Source: Planctomycetaceae bacterium (GTDB lineage: Bacteria; Planctomycetota; Phycisphaerae; Phycisphaerales; SM1A02). Taken from it: DNA of 17,715 nucleotides. A model generated the notes under the pieces. It made no database searches. It saw nothing but the letters and a program-made list of their open reading frames with translations, and had not been told where the DNA came from. Where the stretch lies: assembly GCA_947474205.1 (NCBI GenBank), contig CANJIC010000012.1, forward strand, positions 1 through 17,715, read 5' to 3'. This document shows positions 1 through 7,821 of the stretch, in pieces; the first letter of the stretch is position 1; every line of letters starts with the position of its first letter. The position numbers and the translations under genes were made by a program.

Positions 1-1
1 C

Positions 2-244
2 CTCACGCTCAGTCCGCAGATTGATTTGGTGGAGCACAATTTGCGCGCGGCCAGCGCAAACCTGACGCGCAGTTTTCCTGATTTTAATTTAAGCGCCGGT
101 GTGAACTATGACTCGCTCACGGATGTCTACTCATTTGGAATCAGTCTTTCCATTCCAGCCGTTGGCGCAAGCACGCCTAGCTTGGCGGGCAGCTCCGCGG
201 GCACTTCGCCATTTGGCAACACAACAACTGGCTTAAGCCAATAA
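2..244 (+). CDS. 3' end of a gene, possibly TolC-like outer membrane protein (5' part outside window)
   Basis: The reading frame is open to the left edge and stops with TAA at 242-244, so only about 80 C-terminal residues are visible. The stretch reads as a helix (IDLVEHNLRAASANL) followed by two alternating beta-type segments (SFPDFNLSAGVNY, then SFGISLSIP). In TolC-family outer membrane efflux proteins this is the usual pattern where a helix enters the barrel strands. After SIP the protein ends in a Ser/Gly/Thr-rich tail of about 30 residues. It does not continue into the long helices expected in a full second TolC repeat. So it may be a truncated or divergent family member, or another outer membrane protein. 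The family assignment is a pattern-level inference. It converges with ruvB, with about 90 bases between them. Confidence 0.45.
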   Translation, partial: LTLSPQIDLVEHNLRAASANLTRSFPDFNLSAGVNYDSLTDVYSFGISLSIPAVGASTPSLAGSSAGTSPFGNTTTGLSQ

Positions 245-333
245 ACGCCGCGCTTGCGCAAACCATACGCGTGTTCAATACGCGCTTTTGCGGCGGCACA
301 ATCGTGAAATTTTAAAAATCACAACGAGCCAGA

Positions 334-1365
334 TCACTCTTCAAATAGCGCGCCGGGCACTTCGATCAACTTCTCGCCAATGTGCGCGGCGCCTGCGGCG
401 GTAAGTCGGCGACCTTGACGCGTGCGCGATAAAAATCCGCGGCGCAATAAATATGGCTCCACCATGTCTTCAAGCGTGCCCGCGTCATCGCCCAATGTCG
501 CGGCAAGAGCGTCAAGGCCAACTGGTCCACCGCGATATTGCCGCGCCAACGTGGTGAGATATTTTCGATCAAGTTCATCCAAGCCCATGGCGTCAACGCC
601 TTCAAGTTCAAGCGCGCCGTCAACGGATTGGTCATCCACCCTGGCTCCCGATTTCACCGCGGCCCAATCACGCACGCGCCGCAACAAGCGCAGCGCCACG
701 CGTGGAGTTCCACGACTGCGGCCCGCGATGCGCGCCAAGGTGCTGTCGGCCACCTTCATGCCCAACAAATCCGCGGCGCGCGCCAGAATGCGCAGCAAAT
801 CGCTGTCATCATAAAAATCCAAATGGTGCGCAATGCCAAAGCGGCTGCGCAAGGCCTGCGTCAGCAAACCGGCGCGCGTGGTGGCGCCAATCAGCGTGAA
901 TGGTTTCAGCGGCAGCGTGACAATGCGCGCGTGCATGCCGCTGTCCACCGTGAAGTCCACGCGGTATTCCTCCATGGCGGGATAAATATATTCCTCCACG
1001 CTCGCGGGCAAGCGGTGGATCTCATCAATGAACAACACGTCGCGCGGCTGCATGCGCGTAAGTGTTCCAACCAAATCGCCAGCCTTGGTCAGCGCGGGAC
1101 CACTGGTGACATAGGCGCGCGAGCCCATCTCCGCGGCAATCACATGCGCAAGTGTTGTCTTGCCAAGTCCAGGCGGTCCATGCAACAAGACATGATCGAT
1201 CGGTTCGTCGCGCGCGCGCGACGCGTCAAGCGCAATTCGTATGCGCTCCACCAACGCCGACTGTCCAATGTATTGATCAAGCGCGCGTGGACGCAACGTG
1301 TGCGACTGCGGATCAAGTTGATCCTCGCTGACCTCGTCGGAGGTGACAATGCGTTCGCGCGCCAT
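334..1365 (-). CDS. ruvB: Holliday junction branch migration ATPase RuvB
   Basis: RuvB is the hexameric AAA+ motor that, with RuvA, drives branch migration of Holliday junctions in recombinational repair. At 343 residues it has normal family length. Visible motifs are Walker A GPPGLGKT (residues 63-70), Walker B LFIDEIH (111-117), sensor 1 GATTRAG (160-166) and an arginine-finger segment RSRFG (173-177). The C-terminal winged-helix DNA-binding domain lies around 270-335 (GGPVGLDALAATLG, then PYLLRRGFLSRT). The ATG start at 1363-1365 sits three bases after the LemA stop, so the two genes are very probably co-transcribed and may be translationally coupled. I see no strong Shine-Dalgarno sequence. 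ruvA and ruvC are not in the window, so the usual ruvCAB grouping is not kept here. All key residues appear intact. Confidence 0.97.
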   Translation of the reverse strand: MARERIVTSDEVSEDQLDPQSHTLRPRALDQYIGQSALVERIRIALDASRARDEPIDHVLLHGPPGLGKTTLAHVIAAEMGSRAYVTSGPALTKAGDLVGTLTRMQPRDVLFIDEIHRLPASVEEYIYPAMEEYRVDFTVDSGMHARIVTLPLKPFTLIGATTRAGLLTQALRSRFGIAHHLDFYDDSDLLRILARAADLLGMKVADSTLARIAGRSRGTPRVALRLLRRVRDWAAVKSGARVDDQSVDGALELEGVDAMGLDELDRKYLTTLARQYRGGPVGLDALAATLGDDAGTLEDMVEPYLLRRGFLSRTRQGRRLTAAGAAHIGEKLIEVPGALFEE

Positions 1366-1368
1366 GAA

Positions 1369-1926
1369 CTAGAACCGTACCTGCGGCGCGGCGCGCGCAA
1401 CTTCATCAGCTTCCTTGAAAAATTCAATCACCTTCATGCCAAAGATGCCGGCCACAATGTTGGATGGAAACACCGCGATGGCTTCGTTGTACAAGGCGAC
1501 AGTCTGGTTGAACCCTTGACGCTTGCCACCGATTCTATTTTCTGTTTCAGCAAGCTCGCCCTGCAATTTCATAAATCCGCCGTCGGCCTTCAAGTTTGGG
1601 TACGCCTCCGCCACGGCCATCAAGCGACCAAGTGAACGCGTGAGCGCGCCCTCTGTTTCCACGCGCTCATTCAATGTGCGCGCCTGCGTTGCGGCGGCGC
1701 GCGCCTGCATGACGGCGGTCAGTGTTTCTTTTTCATGCGCCGCGTACCCCTTCACGCTCTCCACCAAATTTGGAATTAAATCATGACGGCGGCGCAGTTC
1801 AACATCAATGTCGGCGAAGGAACCTTGGGCCGCAATGCGTCGGCGCTGCAACGTGTTGTACATGGCGATCACGGCTATCACCACAACCAACGCTGCCACA
1901 ACAAGAACAAGAATAATTGGTGTCAT
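1369..1926 (-). CDS. lemA: LemA family membrane protein
   Basis: This 185-residue protein has the complete LemA layout. An N-terminal transmembrane helix (about residues 4-22) is followed by a short basic YNTLQRRRIAAQGS segment. Then comes the family hallmark, a DVELRRRHDLIPNLVESVKGYAAHE-like stretch (about residues 41-66). Next is a long helical region with the typical LKADGGFMKLQGELAETENRI core, then a YNEAIAVFPSNIVAGIFG segment. The role of LemA is poorly defined. Members are thought to have a short N-terminal segment outside and the helical bundle in the cytoplasm. GGAG lies about ten bases before the ATG at 1924-1926. ruvB starts three bases after the stop. A TGATAA-N10-TTATCA dyad lies just upstream at 1944-1965. 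Confidence 0.94.
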   Translation of the reverse strand: MTPIILVLVVAALVVVIAVIAMYNTLQRRRIAAQGSFADIDVELRRRHDLIPNLVESVKGYAAHEKETLTAVMQARAAATQARTLNERVETEGALTRSLGRLMAVAEAYPNLKADGGFMKLQGELAETENRIGGKRQGFNQTVALYNEAIAVFPSNIVAGIFGMKVIEFFKEADEVARAAPQVRF

Positions 1927-1943
1927 TTATGCGGTCTCCATAT

Positions 1944-1965
1944 TGATAAAGATACCCACTTATCA
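1944..1965. promoter_or_regulatory. Perfect dyad TGATAA-N10-TTATCA upstream of lemA
   Basis: The half-sites are at 1944-1949 and 1960-1965 and are exact reverse complements. Their centres are 16 bases apart. The dyad lies 18 bases upstream of the lemA start in the short AT-rich spacer, where a promoter for lemA-ruvB would be expected. It could be an operator or simply part of an AT-rich promoter. No regulator gene in the window points to it. Confidence 0.3.
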
Positions 1966-2002
1966 CATTGAAGAAAATGTTTGTCGGCGCGTGGCGGCGA
2001 CA

Positions 2003-2725
2003 TTAATTCCAACTCAAACCTTTGGGCCAGTGCTCGGCGCCTTGGGCGTCGGCCGCGGCGATTACGCCTTCAAGTCTCGCAATTTCATTGGCCACAAGTT
2101 GCGCACGCTCCCAGGGATTTCCGCAGGACAACAAGTGATATCGCGCCTGTTCGTCGCGCAACATGGCGGCGCCAACAAGTTCAATCACGGCGTGCGTTGG
2201 CATGTCGTGGCGATCCGCCCACTCGGACACTTTTTGCACGCTTGAAAGTCGTTGCAACAACGGGCGATGCAGCAACTCCTGCAAAACCTTACGCGCCGCA
2301 TTCATTTTTGGTGGCGCATGATTGGGCGGATCAATCGGATACAGCATCGCTGTGCGATACGCCTTTGATTCACACGGTTCTTGAATTTCTTTAATGCGCG
2401 CGCGGCAGACTCCGTGCAAGACAATATTGTGGCGGCCATCTTTCAGTTGCTCGTGCTGCACAATTTGTCCCACGCACACAGCGGGCCGCAACTTTGGAGA
2501 CGCGCCAATGACATCCATAAACTTGGCGCCCACAATCGCCATGGCGATTGGACCAGCCGTCAATAAATTGCCGGCGCGCACTTGTTGCAGCGCGTCCCTC
2601 ACCATTTGTCGGTAGCGCGGCTCAAACACATGCAAGCCTTGCACCGAGTGGGGCAACAACGAAACACACGCCAGCGGAAAAAGAGGAATGGGTCGATTGA
2701 AGTCAACCGTAATTGTGTCGCTCAT
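2003..2725 (-). CDS. Stand-alone Lon N-terminal (LON substrate-binding) domain protein
   Basis: This 240-residue protein matches the LON substrate-binding fold without any ATPase or protease domain. The start IPLFPLACVSLLPHSVQGLHVFEPRYRQMVRDAL (about residues 13-45) carries the typical PLFPL...LLP....LHVFEPRY motif. It is followed by GPIAMAIVG and a VGQIVQHEQLKDGRHNIVLHG segment, the equivalent of the 'G..a.i......dGr..i.l.G' core. A helical C-terminal half contains LLSCGNPWERAQLVANEIARLE. Such single-domain proteins are widespread and are usually annotated only as Lon substrate-binding domain or peptidase S16 family. Substrate and partner are unknown. The ATG at 2723-2725 has no clear Shine-Dalgarno sequence. 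The gene follows the large fusion gene by 55 bases on the same strand and is separated from lemA by 76 bases. Confidence 0.9.
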   Translation of the reverse strand: MSDTITVDFNRPIPLFPLACVSLLPHSVQGLHVFEPRYRQMVRDALQQVRAGNLLTAGPIAMAIVGAKFMDVIGASPKLRPAVCVGQIVQHEQLKDGRHNIVLHGVCRARIKEIQEPCESKAYRTAMLYPIDPPNHAPPKMNAARKVLQELLHRPLLQRLSSVQKVSEWADRHDMPTHAVIELVGAAMLRDEQARYHLLSCGNPWERAQLVANEIARLEGVIAAADAQGAEHWPKGLSWN

Positions 2726-2762
2726 ACAACGTCAATGCTAGGAGCGCCAAGTGAGTTCGTCA

Positions 2763-2788
2763 CCTGTCTATCTGTCCTGTCTATCTAT
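2763..2788. repeat. 13-bp tandem repeat across a stop codon
   Basis: Two adjacent copies, CCTGTCTATCTGT (2763-2775) and CCTGTCTATCTAT (2776-2788), differ at one base. The second copy covers the stop codon and last two codons of the 907-residue fusion protein. This looks like a small slippage duplication that lengthened the 3' end. Confidence 0.6.
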
Positions 2789-5504
2789 AAGGAAGAAGCT
2801 CGCGCTGCTTCACGGCGGCGCGCAAGCGTTGCTGACGCGACGAACGAAACAACATGAGTAATTCCTCGGAATCCACATTGCCCACGGAAGTTGTTCCAAG
2901 TAAATCACCCGATTGCGCGGGCACGCGCCCATCGGACAACACCGTCAACGCCAAGTGTTCGCTGGGACTATTGCTTGCGGCGAATCCCGCGGCGCACAGC
3001 GGCGCGTCCGTGATCGTGTCGCCCCATGGATCAATTTGCGGAGGTGAATCAACGCAAAAACCACCGGCGCGATTCTGCCACAGCGCGCCAAACGCCGCGA
3101 TGCGATCCACCATGTCGCGCAATCGCTCTATCACTGGCAAAATCCATGGGCGCGCCAACCATGCTGGCGCGCCTGGTTGCGCACGGCGCTGCGCGATCAC
3201 GCTCTCCAACGCGCGCCGCGCAAAGTCGAATCGATCAAAGCCCATCATGCGCACATACTCGCTGGCGTTGGTGGCGTGCAGATCAACGCTGATCATATCG
3301 GGGTCAATCGCCGCCAACTTTTCAAGCGCGTCAAGCGACAACAATTCACTGCGCACCGAAAGCGCCAACGCGCCAGCCTTGCGAATTTGTTTTGCAAACT
3401 CAACCACATCCGGATGCACCAGCGGATCACCCGCTCCGCCAAGGGTCACCACCACATCGCGCGCCTCGGACACGCGCGCAAGTATGCGATCCATTCTTTT
3501 GTGCGTCATGGTTGGCCGCTGCACCGTGCCAAAGCGATGCGGACTTGCAAGACCGCAACCACGTCGACCCGTGTTTAATTCAATGGTGAGAAATTGCGGC
3601 ACAAATGTTGGCGGCGCGTTGGCGTGTCGAGTGAGCGCCTCAAATTGCGCGTGTGCGGAAATATCCGCGCCATGAAGCAGTGGCTCAAGCGCGCGGCGCA
3701 CGCGCTGAATGCTGCGCGGCGTGTCCATGATCAAGCGCTCGGCCACCGCCGCCACGAAGTCTGGAATTGCAATGATTTCCGCGGCGTTTCGCGTGTCGGC
3801 GCGTTCCTCAATCCACTGGCCAATGCTGCGCGCGGCGCCACTTGCCAACATGCGCACGCTTTCGATCGGCAACAAGCACGCGCCAATTCCAGGCGCGGCC
3901 AACGAACACACAAACTGCAAGTCACGCGCGCTTGAGCGCCACCGCTCCACCAAGCCGCGCACTCCCCACTGCTCCTTCACCGCAATCAACGGCCAATCCG
4001 CGCCGCACACCAACACCGCGTTGGCGTGCACATGTTCGCACGCAAGCAACGCGGCCTTGGCGGAAAAAACTTCATCGAACACGCACAGATTGGCAATGCC
4101 GCCACGCGAACACGAATCACTCCACGCGCGCGCCGCGCGAATGTCCGAATGGCCCGCGCCAAACACGGGCTCAGGCGTGTACACAATGTGCAAATGCGAA
4201 CTTGGTTCAATGCCTTCAAGCGCCGCGCGATGATCCCAATTTTCTGGCGCCACCAAACACACATGCTCAATCTCATCGCTTTGCAAAAGGCGATCAATGG
4301 TGCGCCGCAACACGGTGCGCCCGCCAAACTCAAGTTCAAGCGAGCGTTCAACACCAGTTCCACCACGAAGTGGATCAATCGCAAGCACGGCCACAATTCG
4401 CGGCGCGTCGCGTTTCACGGCGCCATGTTGAAAGTTGTTGGCGCCTAGCACCGCCGCACGCGCCACTGTTGCTGTGCGCGCACCATCATCCACCACGCCG
4501 ATCACATTCACCGCATCTTGCGCAAGCGCTTTGGAAATTTTAGTTTTACCGCGCAGCCCCCACTTCACTTTCGCATTGCGCGCCGTGGCGTATGTCGCCA
4601 AACATTGCGCCAACGGCTCAACCACCGCGTGGCGCTTCACAACGCCGCCTTCGGTGGCATCAATCACGCGCAATCCAAGCGCCACGTCGTGCGCGAACGC
4701 CGCCTCAAGCAACGCGCGCTCGCTGCGCAACGCCAAATTGGTCACCACGCTGCGCTCGTGGCGTTCACCAACTTCATCGCGCTCATCACTGGACGCGCCC
4801 GCGGCAACCTCGCCAGTTTCGTTGGTCAATGTTTCGCGTTGCAGTTGCGTGGAGTTGCCAAGTATTCGATGCGTATGCCACCAATCCCAACTTCGCACCA
4901 GTGAAATTTGCGTGCTCCACTGCACATCAAGTTCGTTGCCTTTGGCGTGCGCCACGCCATCAATAAATGCCAAATCAAATCCAACCAAGATCACCGGGTC
5001 GCAACCCAAATAGCGCAGCAACACATATCCCAAAAGTGAATCCACAACACTGGGCGGCGAGGAAATAACCACTGAGCCGTCCGTGGCGTCCTTGCGCGAA
5101 CAAAAAACATTTTCATGGTCGCCGCTCCTCTGAATTACATACGCCGCGTCGCCACCCACCGCTGCATCATCCCTAGAAGCGCGCACCGAATTCGCGTTGA
5201 ACGAACCCAACCACTGCCGCGTCGCGTCGCTAAGTTCGTGCGTTGACACCACAAGTTGCGGCCGCAATTCCATGGCGCGAAGCGACCCCGCCGCGGCGGC
5301 CGTTGCCACCATGACAAATCGATCTACAAAAACTTTGTCCGCCAACACATGCGCGTTCTTTGACAAGCTTGGTCCCGCGGAAACCAACACGCCCGCTTGT
5401 CCCTTCATGCTTTCCGCCCACGCGCCCGCCACCGCGTCGCTCAACAAAGCGGCGTTCACCGCTTGGCTCACCATCATGTATTCATTCTTAAAGTCTTGGG
5501 CCAC
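2781..5504 (-). CDS. Large fusion: MptE-like (DUF115) + SpsF/cytidylyltransferase-like + degenerate radical SAM/SPASM-like protein
   Basis: This 907-residue protein has three recognisable parts. Residues about 35-215 resemble the MptE-like/DUF115 fold also seen in Maf flagellin-glycosylation proteins: GVLVSAGPSLSKN (38-50), then GYVLLRYLGCDPVILVGFDLAF (159-180) and HAKG (186-189). Residues about 368-640 look like a nucleotide-sugar (SpsF/CMP-sugar) transferase: VAVLAIDPLRGG...LEFGGRTVLRRTIDRLL (371-407) and VLVCGADWPLI (498-508). The RLPGK-type nucleotide loop is poorly kept. Residues about 636-907 follow a radical SAM layout (FLTIELNT, then TLGGAGDPLVHPD at 687-699, then MISVDLHATNASEY) with a SPASM-like tail (SDGRV, GNVDSEELLMLFRSS). 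The CX3CX2C cluster is replaced by TGRRGCGLA. The GTG at 5502-5504 gives the longest form, and ATGs at 5477 or 5474 are equally good starts. A role in surface polysaccharide or protein modification is inference. Confidence 0.75.
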   Translation of the reverse strand: MAQDFKNEYMMVSQAVNAALLSDAVAGAWAESMKGQAGVLVSAGPSLSKNAHVLADKVFVDRFVMVATAAAAGSLRAMELRPQLVVSTHELSDATRQWLGSFNANSVRASRDDAAVGGDAAYVIQRSGDHENVFCSRKDATDGSVVISSPPSVVDSLLGYVLLRYLGCDPVILVGFDLAFIDGVAHAKGNELDVQWSTQISLVRSWDWWHTHRILGNSTQLQRETLTNETGEVAAGASSDERDEVGERHERSVVTNLALRSERALLEAAFAHDVALGLRVIDATEGGVVKRHAVVEPLAQCLATYATARNAKVKWGLRGKTKISKALAQDAVNVIGVVDDGARTATVARAAVLGANNFQHGAVKRDAPRIVAVLAIDPLRGGTGVERSLELEFGGRTVLRRTIDRLLQSDEIEHVCLVAPENWDHRAALEGIEPSSHLHIVYTPEPVFGAGHSDIRAARAWSDSCSRGGIANLCVFDEVFSAKAALLACEHVHANAVLVCGADWPLIAVKEQWGVRGLVERWRSSARDLQFVCSLAAPGIGACLLPIESVRMLASGAARSIGQWIEERADTRNAAEIIAIPDFVAAVAERLIMDTPRSIQRVRRALEPLLHGADISAHAQFEALTRHANAPPTFVPQFLTIELNTGRRGCGLASPHRFGTVQRPTMTHKRMDRILARVSEARDVVVTLGGAGDPLVHPDVVEFAKQIRKAGALALSVRSELLSLDALEKLAAIDPDMISVDLHATNASEYVRMMGFDRFDFARRALESVIAQRRAQPGAPAWLARPWILPVIERLRDMVDRIAAFGALWQNRAGGFCVDSPPQIDPWGDTITDAPLCAAGFAASNSPSEHLALTVLSDGRVPAQSGDLLGTTSVGNVDSEELLMLFRSSRQQRLRAAVKQRELLPYR

Positions 5505-5510
5505 TGCGGC

Positions 5511-5541
5511 AAAGCGTAACGCTTTCCAAATTTGGCGTAAC
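5511..5541. promoter_or_regulatory. Adjacent palindromes in the divergent spacer
   Basis: AAAGCG-TAA-CGCTTT (5511-5525) is followed directly by the perfect palindrome CCAAATTTGG (5526-5535). GCGTAAC also occurs twice, at 5514-5520 and 5535-5541. The block lies just upstream of the start of the 907-residue fusion gene and about 150 bases before the divergent membrane protein. It is placed where an operator or promoter could control one or both. I cannot assign a regulator. Confidence 0.35.
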
Positions 5542-5689
5542 TAATTTCATTGCAGCCGCAGTGATGCAACCCGAACGCTGCAGTAGTTCAATAACGCACG
5601 CACAAACTTTCAGCGCGCGCATTTTCAATTCTTCACGCGGCGCACCCTCGATTCCAACAACTTTTACGGCTCAAACAGCAATTTTGCCG

Positions 5690-6457
5690 ATGTTGCCATG
5701 TATGCGCAGCATCACTCGCATCCTGACTCTCAGCGTGGCGCTTGCCCTTCTTGTGGGCGGCGGGTGGCTGGCTTTGTCCATCACGCGCACCATTCAATTG
5801 CAACGCGAGGTGGCGCGACTAGAAGTTGAGATTGAAAAACAAAAAGAACTTCGCCTGGTCATGGCGGAGCGCCTTGGGAAAAATCGTCGCCTCGCGCGCA
5901 TCCATATCCAATCGCAATTTCTCACCAACGATCCAGAAAAAAAACCTCTCACCGCCAGCGACATTTCCAAAGTGGATCCAAGCACCATTTCAACATCCGT
6001 GAACTTCATCGAACTCAACGAGCAAGGCCGCGAAATTGGCAAGCGCACCTACACCATTCCAGGCGCGACACTTTTTGTGGACGCATGGACCGTGCGCTTT
6101 CCCCAAGACGATGTTGTTGGCGGCGACCTTTTGCGCGGCCGCTCGCTGGTTCTACTTCGCCGAATGTATTCCGACTGCATGAATCCCAAAGATGGATTCC
6201 CCATTGACACGCCCGGTGGTATTCCCGATGGCTACGCCGCGGGCGACGCGCAAAAATTTGAGCAAGCCATTTGGAAACATTTTTGGTTGCTTGCCACTCA
6301 ACCCGACTCCGCCGTGCACGAGCACGTGCGCGTGGCGCAAGGCGAGGCCGTGTACAAGCCCGTCTCCACTGGCCAGACATACGAATTACAAGTTGAGAAC
6401 GCGGGCGGCATCACGCTTACGCCCATCATTGATGGCGAAATGGCCAAGGCGCCTTAG
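5690..6457 (+). CDS. Membrane-anchored coiled-coil protein of unknown function
   Basis: I do not recognise this family. Taking the ATG at 5690 (or the next in-frame ATG at 5702), the protein is about 255 residues. A short basic N-terminus (MRSITR) precedes a single transmembrane helix (LTLSVALALLVGGGWLALSI). A charged amphipathic stretch (REVARLEVEIEKQKELRLVMAERL) then looks like a coiled coil. The remaining 190 or so residues look soluble and mostly beta. They contain a Ser/Thr segment, GKRTYTIPGATLFVDAWTVRF, FPIDTPGGIPDGYAAGD and a final ELQVENAGGITLTPIIDGE. The layout suggests one anchor with the bulk in the periplasm, possibly self-associating. The open frame extends upstream to 5561, but those residues look non-coding. 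It is divergent from the fusion gene and followed by about 200 bases without a gene. Confidence 0.72.
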   Translation: MLPCMRSITRILTLSVALALLVGGGWLALSITRTIQLQREVARLEVEIEKQKELRLVMAERLGKNRRLARIHIQSQFLTNDPEKKPLTASDISKVDPSTISTSVNFIELNEQGREIGKRTYTIPGATLFVDAWTVRFPQDDVVGGDLLRGRSLVLLRRMYSDCMNPKDGFPIDTPGGIPDGYAAGDAQKFEQAIWKHFWLLATQPDSAVHEHVRVAQGEAVYKPVSTGQTYELQVENAGGITLTPIIDGEMAKAP

Positions 6458-6656
6458 ACCAAATCTAAGCACAGTCGAAGCAAAGTCGAAAATCACTTCT
6501 TCATTTTGGCATCACCCCCACGCGCAAATCCCATGCGACAAACTGCAAACAAGATTTCAAATATCAAGCGTGTTGTAAATATTTCCAAACACACTCGCAG
6601 TACTTCCATTTAAATTAGCCCGGCTCCTCACGGCGATCGACTTCCTCTCGTAAAGT

Positions 6657-7736
6657 GTGCGCGTGAATTCCAACCCGCACCAACTCATCGCCGACCTTCG
6701 CTCCGACACCGTCACGCAACCCACCGACGCCATGTGGCACGCCATGCGCGCCGCGCCGCTGGGTGACGACGTTCTTGGCGACGAACCCACGGTGCAAAAA
6801 CTAGAGGAGCGCGTGGCGCGCATGCTTGGAAAAGAAGCCGCGGTCTTCACGCCCAGCGGAACCATGGCCAATCAACTGGCCATCAAGTCGCAGTGCGAAA
6901 GTGGCGACGAAATTATTGCGCACCATGACAGCCACATTATTCATTATGAAACTGGCGCGCCCGCCGCGCTTTCTGGTTGCATGATTCAGCCGCTACATGG
7001 CGATGGCGGAATGTTCACGCCCGCCGATGTCGCTGGCGCGCGCCGACCCAACACCATTCACGCTCCGCGCTCGCGCATGTTGGTGGTGGAGAACACGCAT
7101 AACCGTGGCGGCGGAACATTCTGGAGCGTTGATGTGTTCAAATCCGTCAGCGCGCAAGCCCGTGCCGACGGACTGATTGTGCATGTGGACGGCGCGCGCT
7201 TGTGGAACGCGTGCGTGGCTGGCAACTACCAACCGCTCGACTTCACGCAACACGCCGACACCATCAGCGTTTGTTTTTCCAAAGGCCTGGGTTGTCCCGC
7301 GGGAAGCGCGCTATGTGGCCCAACAAAAACAATTGAGCGCGCGCGTCGCCTGCGAAAAATGTTTGGTGGCGGCATGCGTCAAAGCGGCTTGCTTGCGGGC
7401 GCCGCGCTGTACGCGCTGGACAACAACATCGAGCGCCTTGCGCAAGACCACACGCACGCGCGCCAACTTGCCCAAGGCGTCAGCACCATCGCCGGCCTTC
7501 GTCCGCATGCGCAACCAAACGCAATTCCATCCAATATGGTGTTCATTCACATTAATCCCGCACTGGCAACCGCCGCTCAATTTGCCGCTGCCCTGGAGCA
7601 ACGCGGCGTTCGCACTCTGCCGCTTGATCCCACCCGCCTGCGCGCCGTCACGCACCTTGATGTCACGCCCGCGCACATTGCCCACGCCATTGAGCAATTC
7701 GCCCAAGTCGCCACACTCTTGGCACAAAGCAAATAG
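6657..7736 (+). CDS. ltaE: Low-specificity L-threonine aldolase (PLP-dependent)
   Basis: The enzyme cleaves L-threonine or L-allo-threonine to glycine and acetaldehyde in the cytoplasm. The 359 residues fit the family. The N-terminal DLRSDTVTQPTDAMWHAM (13-30), GDDVLGDEPTV (36-46) and FTPSGTMANQLA (64-75, phosphate-binding region) are hallmark motifs. HHDSHI (89-94), ENTHNRGGG (145-153) and HVDGARLWNA (176-185) follow. The PLP Schiff-base lysine is K209 in CFSKGLGCPAGS. The GTG at 6657 is used here. A second GTG at 6663 is possible, and neither has a clear Shine-Dalgarno sequence. The 199-base spacer upstream holds no gene that I can support. It does contain a short repeat, AGTCGAA, at about 6472 and 6483. 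The gene appears monocistronic. Confidence 0.93.
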   Translation: MRVNSNPHQLIADLRSDTVTQPTDAMWHAMRAAPLGDDVLGDEPTVQKLEERVARMLGKEAAVFTPSGTMANQLAIKSQCESGDEIIAHHDSHIIHYETGAPAALSGCMIQPLHGDGGMFTPADVAGARRPNTIHAPRSRMLVVENTHNRGGGTFWSVDVFKSVSAQARADGLIVHVDGARLWNACVAGNYQPLDFTQHADTISVCFSKGLGCPAGSALCGPTKTIERARRLRKMFGGGMRQSGLLAGAALYALDNNIERLAQDHTHARQLAQGVSTIAGLRPHAQPNAIPSNMVFIHINPALATAAQFAAALEQRGVRTLPLDPTRLRAVTHLDVTPAHIAHAIEQFAQVATLLAQSK

Positions 7737-7787
7737 TTTTTCATCCCTATCGCATCACATCGAGCATCCAATCATTATCGCCGCAGG

Positions 7788-7821
7788 AAAATTTATTTTT
7801 TAATTTATAAAATTTATTTTT
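7788..7821. repeat. Phased AT-rich direct repeat
   Basis: AAAATTTATTTTT occurs exactly at 7788-7800 and 7809-7821, a spacing of 21 bases or about two helical turns. It sits in the 212-base spacer between the threonine aldolase and M29 peptidase genes, about 130 bases upstream of the latter. This A/T-tract arrangement is typical of intrinsically bent DNA or an UP-like upstream element. It may assist the peptidase promoter or mark the end of the aldolase transcript. The rest of the spacer (7737-7948) holds nothing else I can call. Confidence 0.5.

Noticed and set aside
538..1635. 365-codon open frame on the plus strand opposite ruvB and lemA
   Set aside because: It is antisense to two clear genes, has no recognisable motif, and its composition follows from the GCG/CGC-rich codons of the opposite strand.
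5561..5689. N-terminal extension of the coiled-coil membrane protein
   Set aside because: The residues have no signal or domain character, and the ATGs at 5690 and 5702 sit directly before the transmembrane helix.
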